A DNA stretch of 64,000 nt from G963668605 sp963668605 (GTDB taxonomy: Bacteria > Acidobacteriota > Terriglobia > Bryobacterales > Bryobacteraceae): assembly GCA_963668605.1 (NCBI GenBank), contig OY764903.1, positions 124,001 to 188,000 of the forward strand, given 5' to 3'. A model generated the notes under the pieces. It had not been told where the DNA came from. It made no database searches and saw only the letters and a program-made list of their open reading frames with translations. Below, piece after piece: positions 1 through 8,631 of the stretch. The number at the start of each line of letters is the position of its first letter. The first letter of the stretch is position 1. The translations under genes were made by a program, and so were the position numbers.

Positions 1-1536
1 CAGGTCGCGGCGGCCCCATACCTCTGGCGCCTTGTTGTTGTAGTCGCCCCAATACCATTGCGCGACGACGCAATCGTGGTAGACCAACTCCCACAGCGGC
101 ACGCGGTAGACATGGCCCACTTGAAATTTCAGAAACTCGGGTGTGGGCGGCTTGTACTTGATCATGTCGCGGCCCGAGTCGGGCAGCCGGTATGGTCCCA
201 GGCTGAGCATGCCTTCGTAGAAGTGCACGTAAGGCACGGACGGATCGATGCCTGTCTCCGTGCCCGTGACCAGTTTCATATCCTTCGACATAAATTCGAG
301 CAGTGCCATCTTGTTTTTGCGGTCTTCGGAGCGCGTGAGCGGATGCGCCGGATTGTAGTCCTCGCGGAATGGAGAGGCCGTAGTAGTGTCGATGAAGCGC
401 CCTTTGAAGGCGTGCGTCTTCAGTTCTTCGGGCACGCGTTGTTTCGCGCGCAGCAACTGGCGCGAGGAGGTGATCACTCCGCCCGGAATCACGGTCTTGG
501 TGCCGTCCGGATTTGTGCGGTGTATGGCCCAGCCTTTCATCCAATCGCCGTTGGGCAGCCAGACGAGGTCGTCGGGCCAACCCTCCTTGCGCGCGCTGGC
601 GGGTGCGTCAGGAGGCCACACATCCTGGAAGATGTCGTAGCGGCTGGTCAGATAGCCGAGTTTGTTGATCGCCTCGATCTCCGCGGGCTTTCCGCCGCCC
701 GACCAGAGAATGCGATCGAGGCCCGCGACCTTCATCTCCTGGCAGAGCGCCGCTTTATCCATATCCCAGTTCCAGATATTGGCGGCTCCGATGAGCAGGT
801 CGACGTTGGGGTTCTCCTGGCTCTTTGCCGCGAGTGTCTTGAACAACCCGGTCTGCTGCGCGTACGCGCGGTAGCGCTTGGTCTGTGCGACGTATCCGCC
901 CTTGTCGAAAAACACGTAGCGGAGCTTGCGAGGATAGCGGAACTCCTGGCGCGACGCCTCCCACAACGGCCGTATGATCAGGCCCGCGCCGGGTTGTCTG
1001 GTGATGTCGATGCGCGCATCGTCCGGCGTCTCGAGAATCGCCATCCAGCCGGTGCCGCCCGCGCTCTCGAACACTCCGAACCATGGCATACAGATGCCGT
1101 GCCCGCCATAGGCGACAAGCTGCATTGGCCGCACGGTTTCGTCGTCAACCGGATAGAGGATACCCTCGTTAAGCGGCACAACCAACGACGAGCCCTTGCC
1201 GGACACAAATGGAAGCGGGAAGCCGAGCGGTTGCGGCAACGGTCCTTGCGCCGCAACGGTGATCTCGATTTCGGGTGCGTTTTTCGAAAGCACGACCGCG
1301 GCGCTGAAATCGCCAAACTCAATCTGGACGCCGCCATCATTCCGGGCCATGTGCTGCACTGCGGGCGCTTTCTTGAAGGGCTGCTGTGTCCAGACGCGCT
1401 TCATGCGCCGGTCCGTGACGCGCATCGCGCCATTCGTCCCGTCGAAGTGAACCTCAAGAAACCGGTTCGACAACTGCAAATCCCCGGCAGCCGCCAGCGG
1501 GGAACAGAAAATAAGGAGTGCAGCGAGGAAGCGCAC
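1..1536 (-). CDS. Secreted glycoside hydrolase-like protein, 3' part cut off by the window edge
   Basis: The reading frame is open from a GTG at 1536 to base 1, so the C-terminal part of the gene lies outside the window. A GGAGG sits 5 nt before the GTG. The protein begins with a signal peptide (VRFLAALLIFCSPLAAAG) followed by a beta-rich N-terminal region. Further in come segments such as MPWFGVFES and WMAILETPDDA, then a barrel-like part with LVTGTETGIDP and VPYVHFYEGMLSLGPY. The layout resembles the GH101/DUF5696-type glycosidases common in Acidobacteriota and Planctomycetes, but family assignment is by general resemblance only. Export to the periplasm or outside is likely. A long ORF on the opposite strand over the same bases is an antisense shadow. 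Confidence 0.6.
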   Translation of the reverse strand, partial: MRFLAALLIFCSPLAAAGDLQLSNRFLEVHFDGTNGAMRVTDRRMKRVWTQQPFKKAPAVQHMARNDGGVQIEFGDFSAAVVLSKNAPEIEITVAAQGPLPQPLGFPLPFVSGKGSSLVVPLNEGILYPVDDETVRPMQLVAYGGHGICMPWFGVFESAGGTGWMAILETPDDARIDITRQPGAGLIIRPLWEASRQEFRYPRKLRYVFFDKGGYVAQTKRYRAYAQQTGLFKTLAAKSQENPNVDLLIGAANIWNWDMDKAALCQEMKVAGLDRILWSGGGKPAEIEAINKLGYLTSRYDIFQDVWPPDAPASARKEGWPDDLVWLPNGDWMKGWAIHRTNPDGTKTVIPGGVITSSRQLLRAKQRVPEELKTHAFKGRFIDTTTASPFREDYNPAHPLTRSEDRKNKMALLEFMSKDMKLVTGTETGIDPSVPYVHFYEGMLSLGPYRLPDSGRDMIKYKPPTPEFLKFQVGHVYRVPLWELVYHDCVVAQWYWGDYNNKAPEVWGRRDL

Positions 1537-1655
1537 ATTCACCTCCGCATCTATCATAAGCCTGCGTCCACTGCGCATTCGCCCGCGCGGCTGGTTGATA
1601 ATGGAAGCGCATGTCGATACTAGCCATCCACGCCGAGGTCCGGCCGTAGCCAGTG

Positions 1656-2384
1656 ATGCTGAAAGCACTCCGTTCGATCGCCATCTGGAGCGCCACTCTA
1701 GCTCTTATTGTGTGCTGGGTTCCCGTCGTGGCCCTGATTCGTTTGTTCGACCGCGACCCCCTAAAGATTCGGACAGCGCGTAGTTTTCGCCGCCTCGGGC
1801 CGATTGTCGCGAGCGTGCATCCATGGCGCCTGCGCATCAGCGGCCTTGAAAATATCGCGGCGAATCAGGCCTATGTGATCGTCAGCAACCACCAATCGCT
1901 CACTGACATCCCGCTTGTGGCGCACGTGAAGATCGATACGAAATGGCTGGCCAAGGCAGAGCTGTTCCGGCTTCCGGCGCTGGGCTGGATGCTGCGCATG
2001 TCCGCCGATATCCCGGTGGAGAGAACGGACCGGCGCAAAGCGGCACAGGCTTTACTGCGCTGCGCCCGGGCGCTGCGCCAGCGCTGCTCCGTGATTTTCT
2101 TTCCCGAGGGCACGCGCTCGCCGGACGGTGAGATTCTGCCGTTCAACGATGGACCTTTCCAGTTGGCGATACGCGAGCGGGTCCCGGTTCTGCCGCTCGT
2201 GCTGGAAGGATCCGGCGCCGCTCTGCCGCGCGATGGCTGGATGTTCGGAAACAAGTGCGACATCCATTTGAGGGTGCTCGAAGCCGTCCCGGTGGACTCC
2301 TGGAATGCGAAGCAGGCCGGGGAGTTGAGGGACGTGGTGCGAGAACGAATGATTGCGGAATTGCATCGATTGCGCGGTGTATAA
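1656..2384 (+). CDS. plsC: 1-acyl-sn-glycerol-3-phosphate acyltransferase (PlsC family)
   Basis: Transfers an acyl chain to lysophosphatidic acid to give phosphatidic acid in membrane phospholipid synthesis. The LPLAT signature is complete: NHQSLTDIP carries the catalytic H-x4-D pair (about residues 79 and 84), and FPEGTRS follows near residue 150 as the glycerol-phosphate binding block. An N-terminal hydrophobic segment (about residues 8-30) anchors it to the inner membrane. The length of about 242 aa is normal for the family. ATG at 1656 is chosen; the GTG at 1653 directly before it is equally possible, and no strong ribosome binding site distinguishes them. The stop codon overlaps a TATAAT that probably drives the next gene. 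Confidence 0.88.
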   Translation: MLKALRSIAIWSATLALIVCWVPVVALIRLFDRDPLKIRTARSFRRLGPIVASVHPWRLRISGLENIAANQAYVIVSNHQSLTDIPLVAHVKIDTKWLAKAELFRLPALGWMLRMSADIPVERTDRRKAAQALLRCARALRQRCSVIFFPEGTRSPDGEILPFNDGPFQLAIRERVPVLPLVLEGSGAALPRDGWMFGNKCDIHLRVLEAVPVDSWNAKQAGELRDVVRERMIAELHRLRGV

Positions 2385-2385
2385 T
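2380..2385 (+). promoter_or_regulatory. Candidate -10 element (TATAAT) for the oxidoreductase at 2417
   Basis: A perfect TATAAT, preceded by TG, overlaps the stop codon of plsC. It lies 31 nt upstream of the ATG at 2417, which has its own GGGAGGA ribosome binding site. No good -35 hexamer is visible, so an extended -10 type promoter is inferred. Confidence 0.45.
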
Positions 2386-2416
2386 TCAATTTGGCGCGAA
2401 TCCGGGAGGATCTTAT

Positions 2417-3967
2417 ATGGCACGAGACGGAATCAATAGACGACACTTTTTTTATGGCACTTTGCTGGCGGGAGCTATCCCGGCGGCGGGCTTCGGCAGC
2501 GTACCTTCGCTCAAAGCGGCGGGCTACAAGTCACCGAACGAGAAGCTGAACATCGCCTCGATCGGCGCGGGCGGCAAGGCGACCACCGACATCCGCGCTT
2601 GCGCAGAGACCGAAAATATCGTCGCACTGTGCGACGTCGACTCCAAGCGTGCGGCTGCGATCTTCTCGCAATTCGATAAGGCGCCGCAGTACAAAGACTA
2701 TCGAGTGATGCTCGACAAAGAGCACGCCAAGATCGATGCCGTGATTGTCACGATTCCCGATTTCATGCACGCCGCCGCGGCGCTCACGGCCATGCAACTC
2801 GGCAAGCATGTCTATGTGCAGAAGCCGTTGGCCCACACGATTGCGGAGTGCCGCATGTTGCAGGAAGCGGCGGTGAAATACAAGGTCGCCACGCAGATGG
2901 GCAACCAGGGCTATTCGAATGAAGGCACGCGGCAATGCGCCGAAATGATCTGGGCGGGCGAGATTGGTAACGTCACCGAAGTGCATGCCTGGACGAATCG
3001 CCCCATCTGGCCGCAGGGTCTGCCGGATCAGCCGGCCCAGGGTCCGGTACCGGATACCTTCGACTGGAATCTGTGGCTCGGCATCGCCGCAGAACGTCCT
3101 TACAGCGACAAGTATGCGCCGTTCGCCTGGCGCGGGTTTTACGACTTCGGTTGCGGCGCGCTCGGCGACATGGCCTGCCACATCCTGGGAGCGCCGAACG
3201 TGGCGCTGCGATTGGGCGCACCAACTAGCGTCGAATGCCTCAAGCAGGAAGGCAAGAGCAAGTATTACTACCCCTCGAAATCTGTCATCCGTTTTGATTT
3301 CCCGGCGCGCGGCGCGATGCCCGCGGTGAAGATCTTCTGGTATGACGGCATGAAGCAGCAGCCCGACATCGCGGGCGTGCCCAAGGGCGAATTTCTCGGC
3401 GATCTGCCGCGCCGCGGCGCCCGCAAAGCGGAAGCTCAAGGCAAGGCGCCGCGCGAGTCGCAGATTATCGGGCAGGTGTTCCCGCAGTCGTACTTCTCCG
3501 AACCCGCAGCCGCCGCGGAGGCACCGGCTCCGAAGAAGCAGCAGGGACGTCAACCGGCGGACGCCAACGCGCGCTTGGACGCGCAGATCAGCAAGATGGC
3601 TGGAGCGGGCAGCAACGGCAGCCTGTTCATCGGCGAGAAGGGCATGATAACCACCGGAACCTACGGCGAAAATACGCGCCTGCTCCCGGTGGAGAAGATG
3701 CGCGACTACGAGTTCCCGCGCGAGTTCATGACGCGCTCGCCCGGCCACTATCGCGATTGGATCCGCGCCTGCAAAGGTGGAGAGCCGGCTTGCTCGAACT
3801 TCGACGCCGCCGGTCCGTTCACGGAATGGATCTCGCTCGGCGTGCTGGCTCTGCGCTGCGAAGGCAAGCTCGAATGGGATAGCGCGAAGATGCGCGTCAC
3901 CAACAACGAGGAAGCTAACAAGCTCATTCGGCCGACGGTCCGCAAAGGCTGGAAGCTAGGCTCGTAA
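2417..3967 (+). CDS. Gfo/Idh/MocA family oxidoreductase with twin-arginine signal
   Basis: NAD(P)-dependent sugar or polyol oxidoreductase-like protein of 516 aa. The start at 2417 is preceded by GGGAGGA and gives an N-terminus INRRHFFYGTLLAGAIPAAG, a Tat-type signal, so export in folded form is likely. The Rossmann part follows (NIASIGAGGKATTDIRAC, then ALCDVD near residue 75). The usual EKP substrate-site motif reads QKP (VYVQKPLAH), so the Glu is replaced by Gln. The C-terminal half holds an extra Ala/Pro/Lys-rich insertion (about residues 380-395) that most family members lack. The substrate cannot be told from sequence. A strong intrinsic terminator follows the stop. Confidence 0.85.
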   Translation: MARDGINRRHFFYGTLLAGAIPAAGFGSVPSLKAAGYKSPNEKLNIASIGAGGKATTDIRACAETENIVALCDVDSKRAAAIFSQFDKAPQYKDYRVMLDKEHAKIDAVIVTIPDFMHAAAALTAMQLGKHVYVQKPLAHTIAECRMLQEAAVKYKVATQMGNQGYSNEGTRQCAEMIWAGEIGNVTEVHAWTNRPIWPQGLPDQPAQGPVPDTFDWNLWLGIAAERPYSDKYAPFAWRGFYDFGCGALGDMACHILGAPNVALRLGAPTSVECLKQEGKSKYYYPSKSVIRFDFPARGAMPAVKIFWYDGMKQQPDIAGVPKGEFLGDLPRRGARKAEAQGKAPRESQIIGQVFPQSYFSEPAAAAEAPAPKKQQGRQPADANARLDAQISKMAGAGSNGSLFIGEKGMITTGTYGENTRLLPVEKMRDYEFPREFMTRSPGHYRDWIRACKGGEPACSNFDAAGPFTEWISLGVLALRCEGKLEWDSAKMRVTNNEEANKLIRPTVRKGWKLGS

Positions 3968-3988
3968 CCGCACAGTCTCAAATGAATG

Positions 3989-4036
3989 CGGCCCTATCCG
4001 CAGCGGCTTGCCGCACGGATAGGGCCGTTTTCTTTT
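3989..4036 (+). terminator. Rho-independent terminator after the Gfo/Idh/MocA gene
   Basis: Perfect 12-bp inverted repeat: CGGCCCTATCCG at 3989-4000 and CGGATAGGGCCG at 4016-4027, with a 15-nt loop that itself holds a small GCGG/CCGC stem. A T-rich tail (TTTCTTTTT) follows at once. It is oriented for the rightward gene ending at 3967 and separates it from the leftward gene ending at 4074. Confidence 0.92.
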
Positions 4037-4073
4037 TGGGGACACTCAGTGCGGCTTGGGCCGCACGTAGCGG

Positions 4074-4550
4074 TCAGAAGGTCTCAACCTGCATCTTCAC
4101 ATCGATCGTTTTTGGCGGCAGGCACATCGTCTCCGTGCAAGCCTGGTAGCGCAGTTTTCCCGAAAGCAGTCCCGGGCCTTGCGGAGCGTTCGCCGGGACC
4201 TTGAACTTCGATACGATCTCGAAGCTGCCTGAAAAAACAGACACCAGCTCTTTCGAGAACTGGTATTTCTCCATCTTCGGCTGCGGGAACACGGTCTCGA
4301 CGAACTCGAAGGCGTTCTTATCCCAAGTTAGCCGCAGTGGGATGATGTAGTCCTCCACCGGCTTGTGGCTATTGACGTGATAGCCCTGTTTTATCTGCAC
4401 TATGAACTTAGCGGAGAACGTGCCGTTGCGCTTCGCCGTTGTGTGCATCGGAGCATTCACCGCAACCACGTTCGTTTGCGCGCACAGTGAAGACGCGGCC
4501 AAAGCCAGCGCCGCCACGCTACTTCTTTTGAACCAGTTCGTCAATTTCAT
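4074..4550 (-). CDS. DsbD N-terminal (DsbD-alpha-like) domain protein, periplasmic
   Basis: Secreted 158-aa protein: signal peptide to about residue 24, then an immunoglobulin-like fold similar to the periplasmic alpha domain of the thiol:disulfide interchange protein DsbD. The diagnostic end piece RYQACTETMCLPP has two cysteines (Cys138, Cys143), matching the redox pair of DsbD-alpha but with four rather than five residues between them. The membrane and thioredoxin parts of DsbD are missing, so this is a stand-alone domain. It overlaps the upstream TlpA-like gene by 32 nt, so the two are probably translated together and may exchange electrons. That partnership is inferred from context. Confidence 0.78.
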   Translation of the reverse strand: MKLTNWFKRSSVAALALAASSLCAQTNVVAVNAPMHTTAKRNGTFSAKFIVQIKQGYHVNSHKPVEDYIIPLRLTWDKNAFEFVETVFPQPKMEKYQFSKELVSVFSGSFEIVSKFKVPANAPQGPGLLSGKLRYQACTETMCLPPKTIDVKMQVETF

Positions 4551-5040
4551 TCTTATATTCGCTCTTGCTGACTAGTCCGATATGTACGGAGGCGATCCTG
4601 CCTTCGCGGTCGAGCATGAACGTGGTGGGAAGCGAATCGACACCGCCGTAAGTCTGCGCGATTTCATCGCCGCCGATCACCACGCGATAATTTACTTTCT
4701 GTTTTTCGAGATATGGCCGGACGACTTCCCAGCCCTCTTCGTCCATCGATACTCCCACTACAGCGAAGCCTTTGTCCTTGTACTGCTGCTCGAACTCGAT
4801 GAACCAGGGAATCTCCAATTTGCACGGTCCGCACCACGTGGCCCAGAAGTTGAGCAGGACCACCTTGCCGCGGTAGTCGGAAAGCTTGACGGTCTGGCCG
4901 TTGACGTCCTTGAGCGAAAATTCGGGAGCGGGTTTGCGGCCGCTTCCGGACGCGCCGCCGGCGGCCGTCGTCTTCGGCTGACATGCAGTGATCAAAAGCG
5001 CAAGAGTTAAGACACCGGCTGCGGCCAGACTGCGATTCAT
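4519..5040 (-). CDS. TlpA-like thioredoxin-fold lipoprotein
   Basis: 173-aa lipoprotein with a thioredoxin fold. The N-terminus ends in the lipobox LITAC (Cys20), so the protein is lipid-anchored on the periplasmic side. The redox motif WCGPCK is intact (Cys70, Cys73) within FWATWCGPCKLEIPW. The VGVSMDEEGW segment and the cis-Pro region near LPTTF are typical of TlpA/ResA reductants of periplasmic disulfides. A CAGGAGAA lies upstream of the ATG. It overlaps the DsbD-alpha-like gene and sits at the end of a leftward envelope gene run. Confidence 0.87.
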   Translation of the reverse strand: MNRSLAAAGVLTLALLITACQPKTTAAGGASGSGRKPAPEFSLKDVNGQTVKLSDYRGKVVLLNFWATWCGPCKLEIPWFIEFEQQYKDKGFAVVGVSMDEEGWEVVRPYLEKQKVNYRVVIGGDEIAQTYGGVDSLPTTFMLDREGRIASVHIGLVSKSEYKNEIDELVQKK

Positions 5041-5081
5041 GGGGGGCGGATTCTCCTGTTTCGATTATATCGGCAATTCCG

Positions 5082-5756
5082 TCAGACTCTCGCCGGGCGC
5101 GGCAGCGACTCTTCGAACCAGCGGAAGCGCCGCTTTCGGAACGTCTTCGCCAGCGTGTACTCGCGGCTGCGGCGGCTTTTCGAGAACAGGCACGCCGCCG
5201 TATCGCAAAAACTTTCGCAAACGTATTCACGCCAGCGCTGCGTTCGTCCGGCCAGGTCGCCGGGAGAGAGAGCCGACCTGCGCCATTCCGCCGACCAGCC
5301 CAGTTCTCCACGCACTCCGCGGCGGATCTCTTCGGCCAGCAGGTTCTCGAAGCTGCGCCGCACGCCGTTGCCGACGTGCAACCAGACGAAATGGAAAACT
5401 TCGTGAGTCAGTATGCGCGACAACTCCGCGGGGCGTTTCAGAAGAGCGCTTTCCAGGACCACTTTGCGCAACCGCAGGAACGATCCTGCGTGGACGGCGC
5501 CGCCGCCGGGTACACCCGAATGCAGCTTGCCGCTCCGCACGCTCAGGCCGGGCTCGAACGTTATCGAGAGCGGGGCGCCGGTCAACTCCGGAAGCCCGTT
5601 TATGACCAGCGCTAAGGTCGCGCGCGATTCTCCCGGGAGTTCGCCGGCGGGGTGGAGCGGCGGCGCGCTACTTCTTAGGTTGTGCCGTGGTGGGCTTTGC
5701 CGGGGCTGCTGCCGCGGGAGGCGGTGCAGGTTGGGCGAAGAACGCTTCGCTGTCAA
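5082..5756 (-). CDS. HEXXH-motif protein, possible metalloprotease; start uncertain
   Basis: Open frame of up to 224 aa with one clear motif, ILTHEVFHFVWLHVG, an HEXXH zinc-protease signature. A preceding beta-rich stretch (LALVINGLPELTG, LSITFEPGLSV) looks like genuine coding sequence. No ATG or GTG start exists in this frame. The only usual start is the TTG at 5756, which puts the first 89 bases inside the 3' end of the upstream ppiC-like gene in another frame. The residues encoded in that overlap are low-complexity and probably not part of the fold. The third zinc ligand is not obvious. No signal peptide is seen. Function unknown. Confidence 0.5.
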   Translation of the reverse strand: MTAKRSSPNLHRLPRQQPRQSPPRHNLRSSAPPLHPAGELPGESRATLALVINGLPELTGAPLSITFEPGLSVRSGKLHSGVPGGGAVHAGSFLRLRKVVLESALLKRPAELSRILTHEVFHFVWLHVGNGVRRSFENLLAEEIRRGVRGELGWSAEWRRSALSPGDLAGRTQRWREYVCESFCDTAACLFSKSRRSREYTLAKTFRKRRFRWFEESLPRPARV

Positions 5757-6624
5757 ATTTCACATCCAGATTCGTCCGCGTAGTCTCCAGCCACTTCTGG
5801 AACAACTGGTCTTTCAACGTCGTGTAAATTTCGCTCCTCACCTTGTCATAGGGCTGCACGCTGATCTCGTCGGTGCGAAAGATGTAGAAGCCGTTCGGCT
5901 GCTTGAGGGGATCGCTGGTCTCTCCCGCCTTCAATGTGAAGATCGCGCGCTTCACGTCGTCGGGGAGCGCGTCGCTCTTCTTGATGGTTCCGAAGTCGCC
6001 GCCCTTTCCGGCGGAAGTTGGGTCCTCGGAATTGTCCTTCGCGAGCTTGGCAAAGTCGCCTCCAGCGCGAAGTTGCTTGACCAGGTCCTCCGCTTTCGCT
6101 TTTGCTTCCGCTTCGTTCAAGGTTTTCTTGCCCGAAGGCGCGGCAGGCGCCGCGGCCGCGGCTGTGTATGAGACGTAGATCACCTTGACCTTAGCCTCGG
6201 TGAAGCGGTCCGTGTTCGCGTCGTAGTATTTCTTCTGATCGTCGGGGCTCACATCGATGTCGAGAGATGCCTTCTCGAGTTGCGCCTGCACCAGGACCTG
6301 CATTCTCGCGAAATCGATACGCTCCTTCGCCGGACTCTGCTTGTCGAGTCCCGCCTTCTCGGCTAGCTTGGCAAGCTGGTCGAGTAGCGCGTATTGCTTG
6401 AGAAAGCCCTTCTTGTCCTGCGCGTAGTTTTGTTGGAGCTGAGTCGGCAGCGCGGTTACGATTTTCTGCATCTCGCCGGCTGTGATTTTGCGGCCGCCAA
6501 TGCTGGCCACCACGGTGTCGAGAGGGAGGTCCGTCGTAACGGAACTCGGTATCGGCTGGTTGACCACGTTCTGGGCGTGGAGCACGCCGGCCAATACGAC
6601 TGTAAGGAGTGGACGAAGATTCAT
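5668..6624 (-). CDS. Peptidylprolyl isomerase, parvulin (PpiC/SurA) type, exported
   Basis: 318-aa periplasmic foldase candidate. It has a signal peptide (MNLRPLLTVVLAGVLHAQ), a helical SurA_N-like region (about residues 45-135) and a parvulin domain (about 140-270). The parvulin core is visible in LVKQLRAGGDFAKLAKDNSEDP and GGDFGTIKKSDALPDDVKRAIFTL. The C-terminus is a Pro/Ala tail. It should catalyse cis-trans isomerisation of prolyl bonds in exported or outer-membrane proteins. Its neighbours on the same strand are other envelope-maintenance genes (TlpA, DsbD-alpha-like, BON), which fits this role. Confidence 0.88.
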   Translation of the reverse strand: MNLRPLLTVVLAGVLHAQNVVNQPIPSSVTTDLPLDTVVASIGGRKITAGEMQKIVTALPTQLQQNYAQDKKGFLKQYALLDQLAKLAEKAGLDKQSPAKERIDFARMQVLVQAQLEKASLDIDVSPDDQKKYYDANTDRFTEAKVKVIYVSYTAAAAAPAAPSGKKTLNEAEAKAKAEDLVKQLRAGGDFAKLAKDNSEDPTSAGKGGDFGTIKKSDALPDDVKRAIFTLKAGETSDPLKQPNGFYIFRTDEISVQPYDKVRSEIYTTLKDQLFQKWLETTRTNLDVKFDSEAFFAQPAPPPAAAAPAKPTTAQPKK

Positions 6625-6679
6625 GAGAGGCTGCCTGTTGGTGGACTAAGTCTCCATTTTATCATGCGGTCTCAAGATT

Positions 6680-8116
6680 CTATTGAATTGGCTCCGGGCC
6701 GAAGACGGGCACGCCCATGCCGGCCTCGTCGCGCAGATTGCAATAGGGATCCTTGCCGTAGCCGTAGCGCAGCGACGCGCCGTCCGGCAGTTTGCCGGAG
6801 ATGGACAGCAACACGGAGTTTGTATCTTGCGGGTCGACGCGCGACTTGAAAATTGCGGGCACGGCCTCGCCCTTGGCGTTGTGGATGCTGAAGCCCGCAA
6901 TGCGCCCGTCCGAGACCAGCTTGCCGTTCACTTCATTGAACGTTACGCGCACGACGCCGTCGGCGTAATGCACCGAGGCGAGTCGTGGACCGCGCTTCGG
7001 CCCCTGCAGTTTGGGGAACAGGTCGCGCAGCGCGAGCGCCGCCAGCCGCTTTCCGATGAGCTTCTGATCCTGTGTGCTGACGTGTATGCCGTCGTCGAGC
7101 GCGACATCAATAGCGGGAACCATACCCGAGCGCGGGATCATCGCCTCCGCTTTACGCTGCATCTCCTGAACCGCGTTCCACTCCGCCACGTTCACGGAGC
7201 TAACGTGCCGCCCGATCTGCACATAGTAGAACGGCAGACTGGATTGGCCGAAATCGGCGCGCAGTGCGGCCACCAGCTTCTCGAACTTCTCCTGGAACAC
7301 GGGCGCGGCCTTCGGGTTGGCGTCGGACTCGCCCTGATACCAGAGCACTCCGGTCACTTTGCCGCCCACCGCTTGGAAACGCCGCAGCGTCGCGCCGTAC
7401 AGCGAATTGCCGCCCTTGTCCTTCAGCGCCGGATTCCATTGGTCCATCGACGTGCCGCCGTGCCCGCACGGTACCAGGCCCACCGGCACACCGGTCCGCC
7501 TGGCCAGATCCACCGCAAACGGCAGTCCCAGCCCTGCGCCTTTCTTGCGGTTTGCGATGAACTGTTGCAGCGCCTCGCCCTCCAGGCGCACGACCTGGCC
7601 CTGCGCATTCTTGCGCCAGTGTACGGGATCCACGGCGCTGGGCAGCGAGTGCAGCGGCTCCTTCGCGTTGACCCATTGGTCGGACTGGTCGAAGCTATTC
7701 ACAAGCACGTCGGGCGGCTGCACGTCGACGAGATCGCCAACGCCCTCCATGTTCGACTGGCCGGCCAGAACCCAGAGATCACCGACCAGCAGGTTCTTCA
7801 CCGTGACGGGCTTGCCGTTATTGCTCAGCACGGTCAGCGTGTAGGGCCCGCCCACCGGCGCTGTCAGGGTCATTGTCCATTGGCCGCCGCTGATAGCGGC
7901 TTCGGCCTTCGCGACTACTTTCTTTGGCGGAGCGGCCGTGGCGAGCGAGGCCTGCACGGTCTTGCCGGCGGCCGCGGCTTCACCGCGCAAAAGAATGGAT
8001 GCTCGGTTTTCCGCGTCGCGCTGGAAAACCTGGTAGTCCACGGCGCCGGCTGTGATCTTCAACTCCTGCGCGAAAACGGCTGCGGAGGCGAACGCGAAGA
8101 GCAATGCTTTCATCAT
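6680..8116 (-). CDS. Sialate O-acetylesterase-like SGNH carbohydrate esterase, exported
   Basis: 478-aa secreted esterase of the SASA group. After the signal peptide (ending near FAQ, residue 17) there is a beta-sandwich insert, then the SGNH blocks: LAGQSNMEG carries the nucleophile Ser, WYQGESDA is the block common to SASA esterases, and DDGIHVSTQDQKLIG gives the Asp-x-x-His pair. These proteins deacetylate acylated sugars such as sialic acid or hemicellulose substituents; the substrate here is unknown. Two Met codons in a row (8116 and 8113) are possible starts. It lies 30 nt downstream of the BON gene and probably shares its transcript. Confidence 0.85.
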   Translation of the reverse strand: MMKALLFAFASAAVFAQELKITAGAVDYQVFQRDAENRASILLRGEAAAAGKTVQASLATAAPPKKVVAKAEAAISGGQWTMTLTAPVGGPYTLTVLSNNGKPVTVKNLLVGDLWVLAGQSNMEGVGDLVDVQPPDVLVNSFDQSDQWVNAKEPLHSLPSAVDPVHWRKNAQGQVVRLEGEALQQFIANRKKGAGLGLPFAVDLARRTGVPVGLVPCGHGGTSMDQWNPALKDKGGNSLYGATLRRFQAVGGKVTGVLWYQGESDANPKAAPVFQEKFEKLVAALRADFGQSSLPFYYVQIGRHVSSVNVAEWNAVQEMQRKAEAMIPRSGMVPAIDVALDDGIHVSTQDQKLIGKRLAALALRDLFPKLQGPKRGPRLASVHYADGVVRVTFNEVNGKLVSDGRIAGFSIHNAKGEAVPAIFKSRVDPQDTNSVLLSISGKLPDGASLRYGYGKDPYCNLRDEAGMGVPVFGPEPIQ

Positions 8117-8146
8117 GGCTGGGTACTCCGCATTGTATCGAAATGC

Positions 8147-8584
8147 TCAGTGGCTTCTGGTTTCGCCGCGAGCGACCTGTGCGCGCCGGCGCCCCTTGGC
8201 GAGATTGACTTCCGCTCTGGCGCGCGCGGCATCGCTGATTTCGATGCGGTTGTTTACCGAGCGTGCGCCGGCCGACTTCGCCATCCTGGTGGCCGTGCCT
8301 TTGTGCTGCACAACGTCCGTGCGGCCTTCGAGCGTGGCGACGCCGCCCTGCACACGGATCGTGAATTTGCCGGCGGCGAGTTTCGACTTCGCCAGCCGGG
8401 CGCGGAAGTCTTTTTCAATCTCCGCGTCGGAGACGGTAGTCGCCGGAGTTGCTGCGCGCGTGTGCGCGGTGCTGGGCTTTTCGGTGCGTGTGTGTGAGGC
8501 CGGCAGCCGCGGCGTTGCCGGAGGCGGCAGGCGCGTCTGGCTCCAGAGCGGTGCCGTCAGGCACAGCAATAATATTGATTTCAT
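8147..8584 (-). CDS. Exported BON-domain protein
   Basis: 145-aa protein with a signal peptide (MKSILLLCLTAPLWSQ), a Pro/Ala/Thr-rich spacer, one BON domain (about residues 50-120: DAEIEKDFRARLAKSKL, then GGVATLEGRTDVV and SVNNRIEI) and a short basic tail. BON domains are found in periplasmic or outer-membrane proteins and are thought to bind phospholipid or membranes. The gene starts 47 nt from the divergent oxidoreductase start at 8632, so the two promoters must overlap. Confidence 0.8.
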   Translation of the reverse strand: MKSILLLCLTAPLWSQTRLPPPATPRLPASHTRTEKPSTAHTRAATPATTVSDAEIEKDFRARLAKSKLAAGKFTIRVQGGVATLEGRTDVVQHKGTATRMAKSAGARSVNNRIEISDAARARAEVNLAKGRRRAQVARGETRSH

Positions 8585-8618
8585 AGTGTCCTCCCAATGA
8601 GGTAGTGCGCCGGCGCGA

Positions 8619-8624
8619 TATAAT
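8619..8624 (+). promoter_or_regulatory. Candidate -10 element (TATAAT), leaderless arrangement
   Basis: Perfect TATAAT followed after exactly 7 nt by the ATG at 8632. No Shine-Dalgarno sequence fits in between, so transcription would start at or next to the A of the ATG. The same spacing recurs at other genes in the window. Confidence 0.55.
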
Positions 8625-8631
8625 TCGCAGC

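Noticed and set aside
58..1623. 521-codon rightward open frame
   Set aside because: Antisense to the secreted glycosidase-like gene; composition rich in Arg, His and Val without domains, while the opposite strand has a signal peptide and coherent protein blocks.
2531..3748. 405-codon leftward open frame
   Set aside because: Exact antisense of the Gfo/Idh/MocA gene at 2417-3967.
6683..8497. 604-codon rightward open frame
   Set aside because: Shadow of the sialate esterase-like and BON genes on the minus strand, both of which have clear motifs.
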